A stretch of 64,000 nt of DNA from Paracyclopina nana (taxonomy: Eukaryota; Arthropoda; Copepoda; Cyclopoida; Cyclopettidae), in the NCBI GenBank assembly GCA_019096065.1, contig JAGUCH010000006.1, positions 3,120,001 through 3,184,000 on the forward strand, given 5' to 3'. How positions within the stretch are numbered: position 1 is the first letter of the stretch; each line of letters starts with the position of its first letter. Made by a program: the position numbers and the translations under genes. This document shows, piece by piece, positions 11,560-22,145 of this stretch. The notes beneath the pieces are model-generated. The model worked only from the letters and a program-made list of their open reading frames with translations. It had not been told where the DNA came from and did not search any database.

Positions 11560-14091
11560 ATGCTATATTTGAGCTTTGCTCGAATTTCATGCCTTATTAG
11601 CCTTTTGACATGTGAGTAAAAAATTACCCGCTTTGTATTATGACTTATATCTAGCTACAAAAGATAGGACAAAAAAGGTTTATGGGCTTGTAATAAGCAG
11701 CAGGGTTGGGAAATTACAGTTTTTCTGGTCTTAATCCATACTGGTGGTTTTGTGAGACAAATGTCAAGTACATGAATACAAATTATATCCAGGACCACTT
11801 AGCCTTATTATAGGCTCCATATGCTCACACTATTATAAGTAGTAATTGACTGACATGTCATTGGATTATGCAGACATTTGTCTCGTGACAAATAGAACAC
11901 CTTGCTAACGCTCATGGTATTACATCAAAATGACGATTACATACAGAAAAGTCGAATGTATTCAGGTCAATACTATATGCATACTAGTTGCGGGTAACTA
12001 AGCCGAAAATTACATATTTAAGGTCGTTCTCATGATCCATCTCCATCATGTGAAAATACATTTTCATGATCATCCATTAATAATATTACATTTTCTTTGT
12101 ATTTCTGACACATTACATTTGATTGACGTTCAATTGAATAAGTTCCATAACATGATAAATAATGCTTTTTTCAGGCTCAGTTGGATTGACGAGCAGTGGA
12201 AGCAACTCTGTTGGGAATTTCGCACGATGGAATGAACCGCAAACTGTAGCAAATAAAAATGACCCTCAGAAAAAGCTACTGATACAAGTATTTGTAACCA
12301 AATAGTGTAAGAGTACACATTATAGCTGAAAAGCATTTTGTCTTTCACGATAGATATACAAAACTCTAAGCCATTCTGCAGTTGTGGACTGGACCATTTC
12401 CTTAGCTGACAAAGACAGAATGAAAACTTGTTCTGTCAATTATTCGGCCCATGAAAGGAAGACTACAATTGACCCTTTCATGCCAAAAACGAGAACTTTC
12501 CTGTTGGAAAATCTGTCTCCTGGACAAGTAAGTTCCGCTCGTTCTTCCACTTAAGTCATCCAACCAGAGTTCTTATTAATCTGTGTATTTTCAGGATTAT
12601 AAGTTGAATATGAGCTGTATTGACACGCATGGAAAGCAATTAACTTCAGATCTGCTTGAGTTCAGCACAAAACAAACTGTAACCCAAAACCCAAACTCTA
12701 GTGCAGACTTGGTACAAGTGGAAAGGCCATCATTGAATTATCTGAGTGAAATGATTCACAATTACCCTTCCTTAGAAGAGGATGACATTATTAAAGTGTC
12801 CTCAACTTCATCCATGTCAAGGCAGAAAAGTACCAAACCTTCACCTCATGTTGTCTTAGGTAATGAACTTTTGCAAAAAGGGAGAAAAAAGTTTTGCCTT
12901 TACAAGCAAGAAATTTGATTGTTGCGCTTTGATGAAGTTAGTTACTGCATTTTCAGCACTTGCTCAATTTTCAAAAGAAACTAGAAATTGTATTTTTAAG
13001 CTGTCAGCTGTCGCGCGGACAAGTTAACGGGCGCGCGCTACAGAGTAAACTGTAAACAGTAGGTTGTCATGCCTTATAAATTGCATTTTTTGCTTTCTTC
13101 AAGATATAAACCAGCTTTTCTCAGTCTCAGAGGAGGACACATGTCAAGTGTCTTGACACACTTTGGTTGATCAAAGGACAAATAAAGCCCAAGTTTTTTC
13201 CATTTTGCAGGAGTTGCGTGTGCCATTTTTGGAGCCATTGTGGTGTTAATTACTTTGGCACTAGTCTCAAGAAGATATTCACAGTCTCGGAGAACCCAAA
13301 ATAGGTTATGGGAGCTCCAGTAAGTTTTTTTACGCTTCTTTCCTTGTCCTCCTCCTGAGGCAAGCTATTAATATTAAATGCCAGCCAAGGGTGGCAAAAG
13401 CTATTTTAATATCAAAATACCCCATTTTCCATCAGCATATGCAAATAACAAACTATTTACGTGAAATGTCATCTACCTTGTTGAAAATAAGGAGATTATG
13501 TCTTGCCTGTCCCACGAGTTAGTAATTATACTTGTTTTGTTTACATTCAAGACGCGCACGTGTCGGCGTAAAGCCGAGCCGGGCGGTAACCAGCTTAGGT
13601 TTTTAATGAAGTCACGTACCCCAGCACATACGTTAATATAATTAAATCCCTTTATAATTGAGTTAACTTCAATGAATACCAGCCATATATTGAGTCTTGG
13701 TTCACCTTACTGTTTCAGAACGATTGTCATGGAGCCAATGGACTCATCAAGTAGTTCTTCTGCAGTGCCAAGCCTTTCCTATTTGCCTCCACCATATTCA
13801 GAGGAGCCTTCACCGGTTTATGATTTGTGCGCAAGCTCATTATGCAATGGTTATAGCCAGAATACCAGTAATTTGTGCTGCAGTAGTACTGCTACGGATG
13901 CAACTGCATTGAGGCCATCAATAGCAGCCAATAATCGTGGTCACTGTATTCATCATCACCATGTCTGTAGTAACAATATAGTGTATCCTCATCCTGTTGG
14001 AGTTGCCATAGATGATGGCACTGGAACTGCTCCCATGGAAGAAGAAATTGATCAGCCTGTAATAAAAGGTGAAAGTGTGCTTTCTGCATAA
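11560..14091 (+). CDS. Unrecognised type I membrane protein with fibronectin type III-like domain and PPPY tail
   Basis: Six small exons (11560-11611, 12175-12307, 12371-12527, 12595-12859, 13211-13319, 13719-14091) join in frame to 362 residues. Exon 1 is a signal peptide (MLYLSFARISCLISLLTC). Residues about 50-140 look like one FN3 domain: a VVDWTISLAD strand, CSVNY, FLLENLSPGQDYKLNMSC, then an acidic/Ser-rich stalk. Exon 5 is the membrane helix (CAIFGAIVVLITLALV) followed by a basic stop-transfer (RRYSQSRRTQNR). The cytoplasmic tail is Ser-rich with LPPPYSEEP, a PPxY motif that binds WW domains of NEDD4-type ligases in other proteins, and a His run. No orthologue was recognised; a small adhesion or receptor-like protein is the reasonable guess. 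The exon 2 donor (12307) and exon 3 acceptor were chosen by frame. Confidence 0.7.
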
Positions 14092-15240
14092 CCATGCTAA
14101 TACAAGAAATACAGTGAAAATGATGATACATAAAAAAGAAAGAAAGGAAAAATTGGATGAAATCTGACATCATGACTGGAATATCTTTTTAAGAAATTCT
14201 GATTTATTACATCAGATATTCAAATTGAATAGTATTGGCAGTCTACAGAATAAGATGGAATCAGAGATGATGCTGTCAGTTGTTTTCTTTGAATAATCAA
14301 TGTGTGTATTCACAATAATAAGCTGCTTTTCATCTGCCTAAAAGGCAATTGCTCAACTGTACTCAGCTACTACAATATGTGGATGGTTGATTTCTGACAA
14401 TTGTTCCCTGTGAGTCAATAGCCCGTGTGTGCATACTGCTACTAGAGCGTATTACGTAAGTCGTGCATGCTCCGCGTACTTGGCTTAATTCTCAAAATTT
14501 GGCCCCACTCAAGCCAAAATCTAGAAATGTCACAAGGAAAAAAGAAAGAAGCTTGGAGAGAAGTTGAAAGCTCATTTTCCTCCAAGCCCCTCTTATGCCT
14601 CTAAATTGGATAAAAATCACACCTCATTGACAGATCCTTGTCAGGACCAGTTCCAAAGGCCTTCCCCACTTTTTTCACTGAATTGAAATCCGCTTTCTAA
14701 AGCACAGTTCACTGCGATAAAGAGGAGTTTTTGTGTGGCTTTTGGCAAGTCACTGTGTTTTTGCTCCTACTTGCCCATCACCCAAAAATGATAATGTAGA
14801 AGCTCAACTGAACTGGAAAGACCAGATAGCAGCACCTTTCATGCCCCTTCCTCTTCGTAAATGATTGCTTATAATGCATGTTAGGCTTATTACATACTTG
14901 GCCTCATATTCTCTGAAGAAAAACGTATTTTTAAACGTTCCGTTTTGTTGACTCGGTGTGATGCAGCAATTGCTTCGTTAAGCTGTTGACGAGATACCTG
15001 CATTGCTCTTGAATAATCCTTGGCTTAGAAAGCATCATCGAGGTATCGAAAGAGGTCGTCACGAGTCCATCATGTATTGCTTGTCTATAATGAAATGTGT
15101 TTTTTATTTTATCATCACGAAATCGCATGCGATATACACATTTTTAAAAAGTAGTAGTTGCAGGATATATGTCCGTCAATATTTTTCGGAGCACAGATGT
15201 ATTTCACATGCAGAAATAGAAGCTAGTACACAACAACAAA
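14092..15240 (+). other. Intergenic region, 3' UTR of FN3 gene and upstream of glycosyltransferase
   Basis: About 1.15 kb without a supportable coding exon. It should hold the 3' UTR of the preceding gene and the promoter and 5' UTR of the glycosyltransferase. Short open frames here (for example 14931-15128) lack coding character. Confidence 0.5.
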
Positions 15241-17914
15241 ATGTCACAAAAGGAATCACTTTCTACTTCAGCCGCAGTAGCAGCAAAATCAAGCGCTACT
15301 TCTTCAAATTACTCTCTACAAGTGATAGGCATTTTTGCCTTGACTGTCACACTGTATTTCGTGTGCTACACCCTTCATCCCACTGTCAAAGGATTTCTGC
15401 CTCCTATGGTAAGACCTAACGCCTGAAATCAAAGAACTGACAATTTACGGCCTAAATTCACAACAACTTACGTGAAGAAATTCATTCTGCTCAATACACA
15501 GATTTTTTTGGGGTTCATCAGCTAATAGAGATTAAGTAATGGTGCAATGACTATTAGGATCTTTCAATAGCTTTGGTGAACAAACTGATTAAAAACGTTG
15601 CTGACGTTGAAATATGTTATTATAAAAAAATAATGTCAGGTGGTTTGAGTGGTTGTCAGCTCTTTGATTTCCAGGCTTTATTTCTGAGAAGAAGTAATAC
15701 AGCATAGTGTCTAAGTGGATTCTCACATAGCTACTACTTTGTTTGCCCAATAGGAGACAAATCTTCTAAGCACTCCGTGCGTTCTCGAGAAATGGAGAAA
15801 TCAAAGGAGCATTGACACTTTCACATCATTAAAATGCGAACTCAGCACCACGAGGTCTGAGAAAGTGTGCGTCCAGCAAAGTCAAAGTCACAGGGACTTT
15901 TACTCGGACTGGACTGCTATGCAAAGGATTTTCCAGTGTGATACATACTTTGATGTTTACCCCAATGTGGGCAGCAAAAACGTAAATCGAGCTAATTTTT
16001 TCCAAAGCTCAACTCACTGTTTAACGTCTTTTTCTGCCCTCCAGGTTACTCGAGAGGAAATGGAGTTTCCTATAGCTTTCGCTCTCATAGTGCACAGCCA
16101 AGTGCCCCTTTTTGAAGCCTTGATGGCGGCCATTTTTAGGCCGCACAATTCCTATTGCGTATTCATTGATGCCAAAGCTGAGCCAGGATTCAAAATCACC
16201 ATTCGAGAGCTGCTCAATTGCTACAAACGCAAATTTCAAAATGTAACGGCTCAAAATATAGCTTTGTTTACATTTCGTGCATGCGCGCGCTTGAGCAGGT
16301 CACGCATCCGCATAGTAACCAGGCTGCGCGTGCGCCTGCTCGAAATGTAAACAAAATAGGCTTTTATCCCTTTTTAAATCATCTATATTTTTAGAGCACT
16401 ATATTAGTCATAGATAAGGATGCTCATCCCATTTACTGGGCTCACATTTCCATGCTGATGGGAGATTTGCAGTGCATTAAGCTTCTGCTGAAAGAAAACT
16501 CACAATGGCGATATGTCATTAATCAACCTGGGACATCTTTCCCAATAGTTCCTATGCCACAATTGACACGAATGCTGGCATCTTTTAAAAGGCCATGCAG
16601 CAGCAATCAAGAAGGATGTTGGCTTGACAGCATTCACAGCACATTGCAACCAAGATTTGATACAAGATATACTTTCAGGCATGAATTAAGGTATACAAAG
16701 ACAAAGCTGTGGCTAAAGTTTGGCACATTTTCGTGCTTTTTCTCCACCTAATTTCAAGTTGTTTTTTCTTCATCAAGCTAAAATGCCTCAGCTCTTTTGA
16801 GACTTCCAAACAAAAGCTTAAGCTTCTAAATAGTACAATTGATGCTGCAGAAAGAAAAATACTACAACAAAAACACCACATTCAAGGTTATTGCTCGCAA
16901 ATTTAAATACAAAATTCTGTCAACAATGTTTTCAATATGTGTGATTTACAATACGTACACGTCACACACATTTTTCAATCAAGCCTTTTCTACTTTGTCA
17001 GGGAAACTGGAGCCTTACAAAACTGGTATCCCATAGTGGCTCTTCCAAGCTTCGACCAATTAGAGCCACCACCTTTTAATCTCACAATTTACAAAGGCCA
17101 TAAAGATGCTGCCATTTCAAGGCAGACAGCACAGTTTTTTCTGCATTCCCAATTAGGTCAAGGATTTCTTGACTGGCTGCATAAAGGAGTGGGTTACCCT
17201 GAGGAATTCTTCTTTGCTACCATGAGAAGAGTGTCACAAAGGCTCTACCGGGAAGAAAACAAAGTTGTCCAGGGTAAGCCTCCTTTTTTTGCTCAAATCG
17301 TTTAGGGCAAAAAAGACACTACTCTGATAAAGTGCAGCATGGTGCAAGCTGGTTAAAATACGCGTAACTTTGTTTTGGTTATGATTTAGCGCAGTAGTTG
17401 CCAGATTTGTTTACTTTGAAAGCCCGCAAGTTTGGCCCTTCTTGTAAATTGGTGGAGCTTTTACGTCAAAGTTATGCAGTAGAGGTTTGTCTTTGGATTT
17501 TCTAGGTCATAATCTAGGTAATGGAAGGTCTGATGAGGAGGAAACATGTACATGGAAAAAGCTGAGCTCAGATGATCTTCATAAGAATAGTAATCATTTT
17601 GCAGATCATTCCACTGACTTCTTTGAGGAGGGGACAAATGGACTATGCTGTAGATATAGCATATGGCATGCTGACCGACAGAATCTCACCATTTGTCCTG
17701 GGAGGACAATCAGGTTCATGTGTCATTTGTCTTCACCCGAGCTGGCCATGGTTTATGCCAAGGATAATCCATGTATTTTTGCCAACAAGTTCAGCCTTGA
17801 CGTAGAAGGAGGAGCAGATGCTGTCAAATGCATTCACCAACACCTAGTGCAAGAAAGGTTATATTTTTTATGCTGCTGCGTAGAAAGTGAAATTTTGACA
17901 TATTTTTCAGCTGA
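15241..17914 (+). CDS. GCNT-type beta-1,6-N-acetylglucosaminyltransferase (GT14 family)
   Basis: Seven exons (15241-15408, 15754-15981, 16045-16242, 16395-16690, 17002-17273, 17506-17857, 17911-17914) encode about 505 residues. It is a type II Golgi enzyme with a cytoplasmic tail, an anchor at about 26-44 (LQVIGIFALTVTLYFVCY) and a luminal catalytic domain. The Branch/GCNT landmarks occur in order: EEMEFPIAFALIVH, FRPHNSYCVFIDAKA, WRYVINQPGTSFPI, NWYPIVALPSF, GYPEEFFFATMRRV, and a C-terminal CIFANKFSLDVE. The family builds O-glycan or related branches from UDP-GlcNAc; the acceptor is unknown. Intron 2 (15982-16044, 63 bp) is in frame and stop-free. The last intron (17858-17910) is short; if it is retained, translation would end at 17936 instead. 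Two inverted-repeat elements sit in its introns. Confidence 0.85.
15421..15676. repeat. MITE-like element, family with CAAAGAGCTGACAAC termini (copy A)
   Basis: The left end (15421, GCCTGAAATCAAAGAACTG...) and the right end (to 15676, ...AGCTCTTTGATTTCCAGGC) are imperfect inverted repeats of about 24 bp. The same right-end core, GTTGTCAGCTCTTTG then CAGGCTT, recurs near 25915 and 53977. It lies in intron 1 of the glycosyltransferase and has no coding potential. A TA target duplication is possible but not certain. Confidence 0.6.
16263..16355. repeat. Foldback element in glycosyltransferase intron 3
   Basis: TTTGTTTACATTTCG at 16263-16277 is matched perfectly by its reverse complement at 16341-16355. 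The inner arms are CpG-rich and also largely complementary (GCATGCGCGCGC against GCGCACGCGC), so nearly the whole 93 bp can fold into a hairpin. It fills much of a 152-bp intron. It is probably a very short MITE; no clear target duplication was seen. Confidence 0.6.
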
Positions 17915-18860
17915 TCGTTTACTTGATGAGATTTGAAAGAGGGCTGTACACTAAAGAAGCCAATCTTGGAAGAATAGGCCAAAATGGTTGATGGAACTTT
18001 GAAGAGGAGTGACATGACAAATCACAGCAATTTTTACTGGTTTCAAAATTGCAGCTGTCACTTATATAGAAGTGCTGTTGAAATAATAAACTTCCTTTGC
18101 TCCTCACTATACTAGCACAAGGCAATTGTGAAAGCAAAAGCTTTTTATAAAAAAAGTTTTCTCATTTCCTTTGAGCATGCGAGCTAGGTGGCCCATAAAC
18201 ACCACATACTTCTATTGATGGCTTTTCATTCAATATAGATATTATATGGGGGAATTTCAATACGGATGCTTCAGTGAATACAAAGAAAGCTGACCTTTCT
18301 TCTCTGATAGTTTTTCTGTCCAACTAGAAACATCTTCTCGTCAAATGGACTAATGTTGACTTTGTAAAGTGAGCACTGGTCCTCAGACCACTATTGCTAA
18401 AACATCTGTCCTTTCTACAAAAAGAAGTAATTTGATCATTTGAAAAATAGATTTTTTCGGCCATATTTCTTAGTATAAAGTAAAATTGCTAATTCCATCG
18501 GAACAATTCTTTTTTCTGATTTTTCACTTTGCTGTACCATAAAATGTTTATTTTACTTCCATGAAATGTTTTTGCTAAATAAGTGGTTGCGTGGTTACTC
18601 TAGAAGAATTTGCGGAAATAGTCGACCCAAAAAACATTATCAAAAAAACACGTACTTATTGCAAATCAAATGTAGCCATTTATTCTTTTCAAATAATGAG
18701 CGGCAATTGGTAAATTAAAATTTTTCATAGTTGCGTATTTTGAGGCGGTTAGCTGTTTAATTTGTCTTATCGCCCCTTCATCAGTAGAAAAAACGTAAAC
18801 AAAAAGCGCCCGCGTCAAATTAAAAAGTAAAGGCGACAATTCCGAAAATACCCTTGAAAC
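17915..18860 (+). other. Spacer between glycosyltransferase and LIN37
   Basis: It holds the glycosyltransferase 3' UTR with an AATAAA at 18085-18090, then AT-rich sequence. A short GC-rich stretch (about 18800-18815, AAAGCGCCCGCG) lies just before the LIN37 start. No coding exon was recognised. Confidence 0.5.
18085..18090 (+). terminator. AATAAA polyadenylation signal of the glycosyltransferase
   Basis: The hexamer lies about 170 bp past the predicted stop and is followed by a T/G-containing stretch. It is the only good candidate before LIN37. Confidence 0.4.
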
Positions 18861-19730
18861 ATGTCTTCTCCCGATCCAGAGGATTCAGTTCGTAAGCAAA
18901 ATGTCAGTTACCAACATTTCAAGCAGAAATTAACTGGAATTTACGCAGCTGAAGTCAACTCGGCGAGGAGTCGACTTTCTGGTGCATTGAGTACAGCCGA
19001 GCGAATTGTGGACAAATATGCAGGCGAAGACTTTCCTTTGTCCCCTTTCAAGCGATTCCAAAGCTTGGACAGTCCTTTTCCAAGCCCCTCAAAATCCCCA
19101 AGGAGTGTTCGAAGGCGTCGCAAAAAGCCCATGCCCTTGAACACAGCCTTTCATCACACATTTGTGATGAAGCTCTTTGACAGGAGTGTGGATCTGGCTC
19201 AATTTCCGGATCACACCACACTGTACCCAGTTTGCAGAGCCTGGATGAAAAATGAGCCACACAACACGAATATGGCACCGAGGTTGAGGACACCAACTCC
19301 AGAGCCTGGAGAGGACAAGAAAGATGACAACAACGAGGATGAGAACCATGACGAGGAAGATGATGCTACCATGCAGGATATGACTAATGAAGATGTGTAC
19401 AAATTGCCACCTCCGGAGCCGTTGCAAGTGAGTGAAGAGGGCAAAGAAATGAGTATTCGCATTCCCCAAGTCCAAATGCCACTGATCCCTAAGAACTTCA
19501 TGGCCAAGGTACGAATTGCCATTATGTTATATTTTCTAATTTAATAGCAATTTTTTACCATTTGGTTTCAGCCTGACCCAGAACCAGCTGATACCTCTGA
19601 TCTGCTTAGCAATCATATGCAACGTTGGCAAAATGTTCGCAGATGCTGGAGACAAGCTGCTCAAGAGAATGAGAAACGATTTTCTGCCAGTATGAACATA
19701 TTGACAGAAATGTATGAAAAGCAGCAATAG
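18861..19730 (+). CDS. LIN37: LIN37, MuvB core / DREAM complex subunit
   Basis: Two exons (18861-19508, 19572-19730) with a 63-bp intron encode 268 residues. LIN37 belongs to the MuvB core (LIN9, LIN37, LIN52, LIN54, RBBP4), which represses cell-cycle genes as DREAM and activates them with B-Myb. The diagnostic block is present (FVMKLFDRSVDLAQF, then TLYPVCRAWMKNEP), including the CRAW motif that names the conserved domain. A second conserved VYKLPPPEPL segment and a C-terminal WQNVRRCWRQA helix follow. The middle is acidic (DDNNEDENHDEEDD). The start ATG follows an in-frame AT-rich leader and no better start exists upstream. It is convergent with the zinc-finger gene ending at 19944. Confidence 0.88.
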
Positions 19731-19943
19731 AAATAGTCGCTTTGCTCTCTCATTTACAATTGTATGGTCATTTTTGACAAATAACATTAATTATGATTAG
19801 ATGATGTTCGTTTCAAGATATCTTTGATTTGTTAACTTACTGCGACTTGACACCTTCATAGGAAGCTTGCGAGCTGCGTGCAATCATAAGAAATGAATTT
19901 CAGCAATTTTCAGTTTGTTAAATGTATAAAAAGCTATAGAGAT

Positions 19944-20309
19944 CTACTTTGACCTTTCATGGGCAATTGTGAAGTCATCTTTTGACAATGAGTGCACCAT
20001 GACAAGGTGATTTTTGATTCGATCTCTTCGACTTGTCCGATGATCACAGTGATTGCATAGGAAAGGCTTTTCTTCCAGGTGAATAGTTGACACATGTCTT
20101 TTCAACTTGTCTTTCCGTCCAAAACAGGTATCACACAATGGACACTTGTACGGACGTGCTTTTTCGTGGACACACTGCACATGTCTTGCTAATTTCTCCC
20201 TCTGCTTAAAAGTCTTGGGGCAAAATGCACATCCATGAGGGCGCTCCGGATTATCTCTGGGCCATATCTCACTTGAATTTGGATGCAATCTGGCCAATTC
20301 TGATTCCAT
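19944..20309 (-). CDS. Three-finger C2H2 zinc-finger protein (copy 1)
   Basis: An uninterrupted frame of 121 residues holds three C2H2 fingers: CAFCPKTF...HVQCVH, CPLCDTCFGRKDKLKRH and CNHCDHRTSRRDRIKNH. The linkers are EKARPYK and EEKPFL. These are probable DNA-binding fingers; no other domain is present. The middle finger is nearly identical to that of the neighbour at 20451-21059, pointing to tandem duplication. A good acceptor (TTTTCAG) lies 14 bp upstream of the ATG, so a 5' exon, coding or not, probably exists. Confidence 0.75.
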   Translation of the reverse strand: MESELARLHPNSSEIWPRDNPERPHGCAFCPKTFKQREKLARHVQCVHEKARPYKCPLCDTCFGRKDKLKRHVSTIHLEEKPFLCNHCDHRTSRRDRIKNHLVMVHSLSKDDFTIAHERSK

Positions 20310-20450
20310 AATAGAAAAGACGCCTGAAAATAATTTAGATGTACATAGTGATTAGAGTTGCTTATTGACTAGCTAACTAGTTCAGCATGTAAAAGCTCTT
20401 TGTTTAGTTTTTGAGATCATAGTGGTCTTTTGCACGACTTGCTTGCTTGG

Positions 20451-21059
20451 TTACTTAGGTACATAGTGGTGAATACTGGCATCATACGGATTCAATGGTG
20501 CCAAAGTCACAAATTGGAACTGGTGACTCAAATTCTGAGGGGGAACAGGATGCTGTGGCAAGGCATACACCTGATTCTCAGCCTCGACTTTCTTTTTGCC
20601 TTTTTTCGCTCTCGGCGGTCTGTTTTTCAAGTGTACACTCTGTACATGCTCCTTGATCTTGTCTTTTCTTCCGGAGCTGTGAGGACAATGTGGACACTTG
20701 AAGGGTCTCTCCTGGCTGTGCACAGTGGCCATGTGTCTCTTCATTTTGTCCTTGCGACCAAAACAAGCATCACACACTGAACAGCCGTACGGTTTCTCCT
20801 TGAAATGCACATTACGCACATGCCTGCTTAGTCTGTCCTTCTTGGCACATTTGTAGTCACAAAATTCGCACTTGGTCCAAGCTGTCATGTCAGTGGGAGC
20901 CAAATCTCCTTCTTCGTTGCTTTTCTCCCTGATGAATTCTCCATTGGGCTCACTTTTGACTGCAGTATAGACAGGTGTGATAGTCACATTGTTGACCGGA
21001 TTTGAATAATAGTCAGTCATAGTGAAGGCTTCGGCTAAAAGTGAATTGGTGTTCATCAT
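20451..21059 (-). CDS. Three-finger C2H2 zinc-finger protein (copy 2)
   Basis: A single open frame of 202 residues. An acidic/polar N-terminus (about 1-60) precedes three C2H2 fingers (CEFCDYKCAKKDRLSRH, CSVCDACFGRKDKMKRH, CPHCPHSSGRKDKIKEH). A basic patch (PPRAKKGKKK) and a Pro/Gln-rich tail follow. The RKDK helix pattern and finger order match copy 1, and the two are head-to-tail 141 bp apart. It is a nuclear transcription factor by inference; no named orthologue. The start ATG is one of two adjacent ATGs (21059, 21056). Confidence 0.8.
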   Translation of the reverse strand: MMNTNSLLAEAFTMTDYYSNPVNNVTITPVYTAVKSEPNGEFIREKSNEEGDLAPTDMTAWTKCEFCDYKCAKKDRLSRHVRNVHFKEKPYGCSVCDACFGRKDKMKRHMATVHSQERPFKCPHCPHSSGRKDKIKEHVQSVHLKNRPPRAKKGKKKVEAENQVYALPQHPVPPQNLSHQFQFVTLAPLNPYDASIHHYVPK

Positions 21060-22145
21060 CTTGAGCAGCTTCGAGGGGGGTGATTTGTTTCAGTTGGTGG
21101 GGGGTGGCATCAAAAGTAGGATGCTAAGCTTCTCGTGGGGGGGAATTTTTGGAATTACAGATCTGCATTGCATTTAAAGAGTTGATTTATGCCATAACTT
21201 CTTCATTTCTTTACTTTTGCATAGAGGAAATCAAAGTTAAATTGATTGATTTTCCACTGTTTTTGTTGACAGACGCGGTTGACAGTAACATATCAGAAAA
21301 TGAACTATTTATCATTCAGATTGACAGAAAAGACAGAACAAATGCTGAATCCACTATTATTGATTACTTAAAAATGATTATGACATTGAGTTATAAAAAG
21401 TGAGGAATCAAAGCAGTTTTGGTACTTTTTTCGGCCAAATGTTGCATCAGTGGTATCCTGACTTTGTCAAAATGGCACTGAAAAATAGAAGCTCGCTCTA
21501 TTGTAAAACTGAGGCATTCTTTGTGTTTATGAATGCTGAGCGACTCAATTTAAGGCAAAATTGTAAGCAATCTGAGCGCTTTCACTTTATGCTACAGAAG
21601 TAAAGGGCTCTTTTTTATCTTTTTGTTTTCTGTACTTTCATGACATTGTTTGACATGACTGCATGTGTGGAAGAACGAAAATGTATTTGCAAACACAGAA
21701 AGTAGATTTAAGATTGACCTAGAAAAGCATTAAAGGGTTACGCCTTAGCGAAAGTGAAAAAGTAAAAGTAAGGCAATTCAGAGCAAAATTAAATGACGGC
21801 TTCAACACTTTGGTTCACTATGTTGGGAAGAAATATGTCTTAAAAACCCAAAAAATAATTTTAAAATGCTTTTAAAAGATGCTTCCTTTTCACAAATGAT
21901 GTAAAAGTGACAAATAAGTATCAATGTATTCGCTCGACTTCAATTCGACTCGCTTCTTATGCTCAAAAGGAATTCTGCGAAGTAAATTAAACAATCAAGG
22001 GAAATTCCGTCAAATTGCAACTGGCAAAAAATGTAACCCGTTTTATCTGAGAACAAGGAAGTTCATTTGACTAAATCCACTCAAGGGGAGTTTTACCAAC
22101 TGACATTTTCAAAAAAGCATAAAAGTAAAGGAGGAAAGCGACAAA
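21060..22145 (+). other. Intergenic region before the ZIP transporter
   Basis: About 1.1 kb, AT-rich. Two open frames on the plus strand (21149-21403, 21400-21603) show no domain and no splice support and are not called as genes. Promoters of the zinc-finger gene (-) and the ZIP gene (+) should lie here. Confidence 0.5.

Noticed and set aside
21149..21603. Two plus-strand open frames between the zinc-finger and ZIP genes
   Set aside because: No homology, no splice logic and AT-driven composition.
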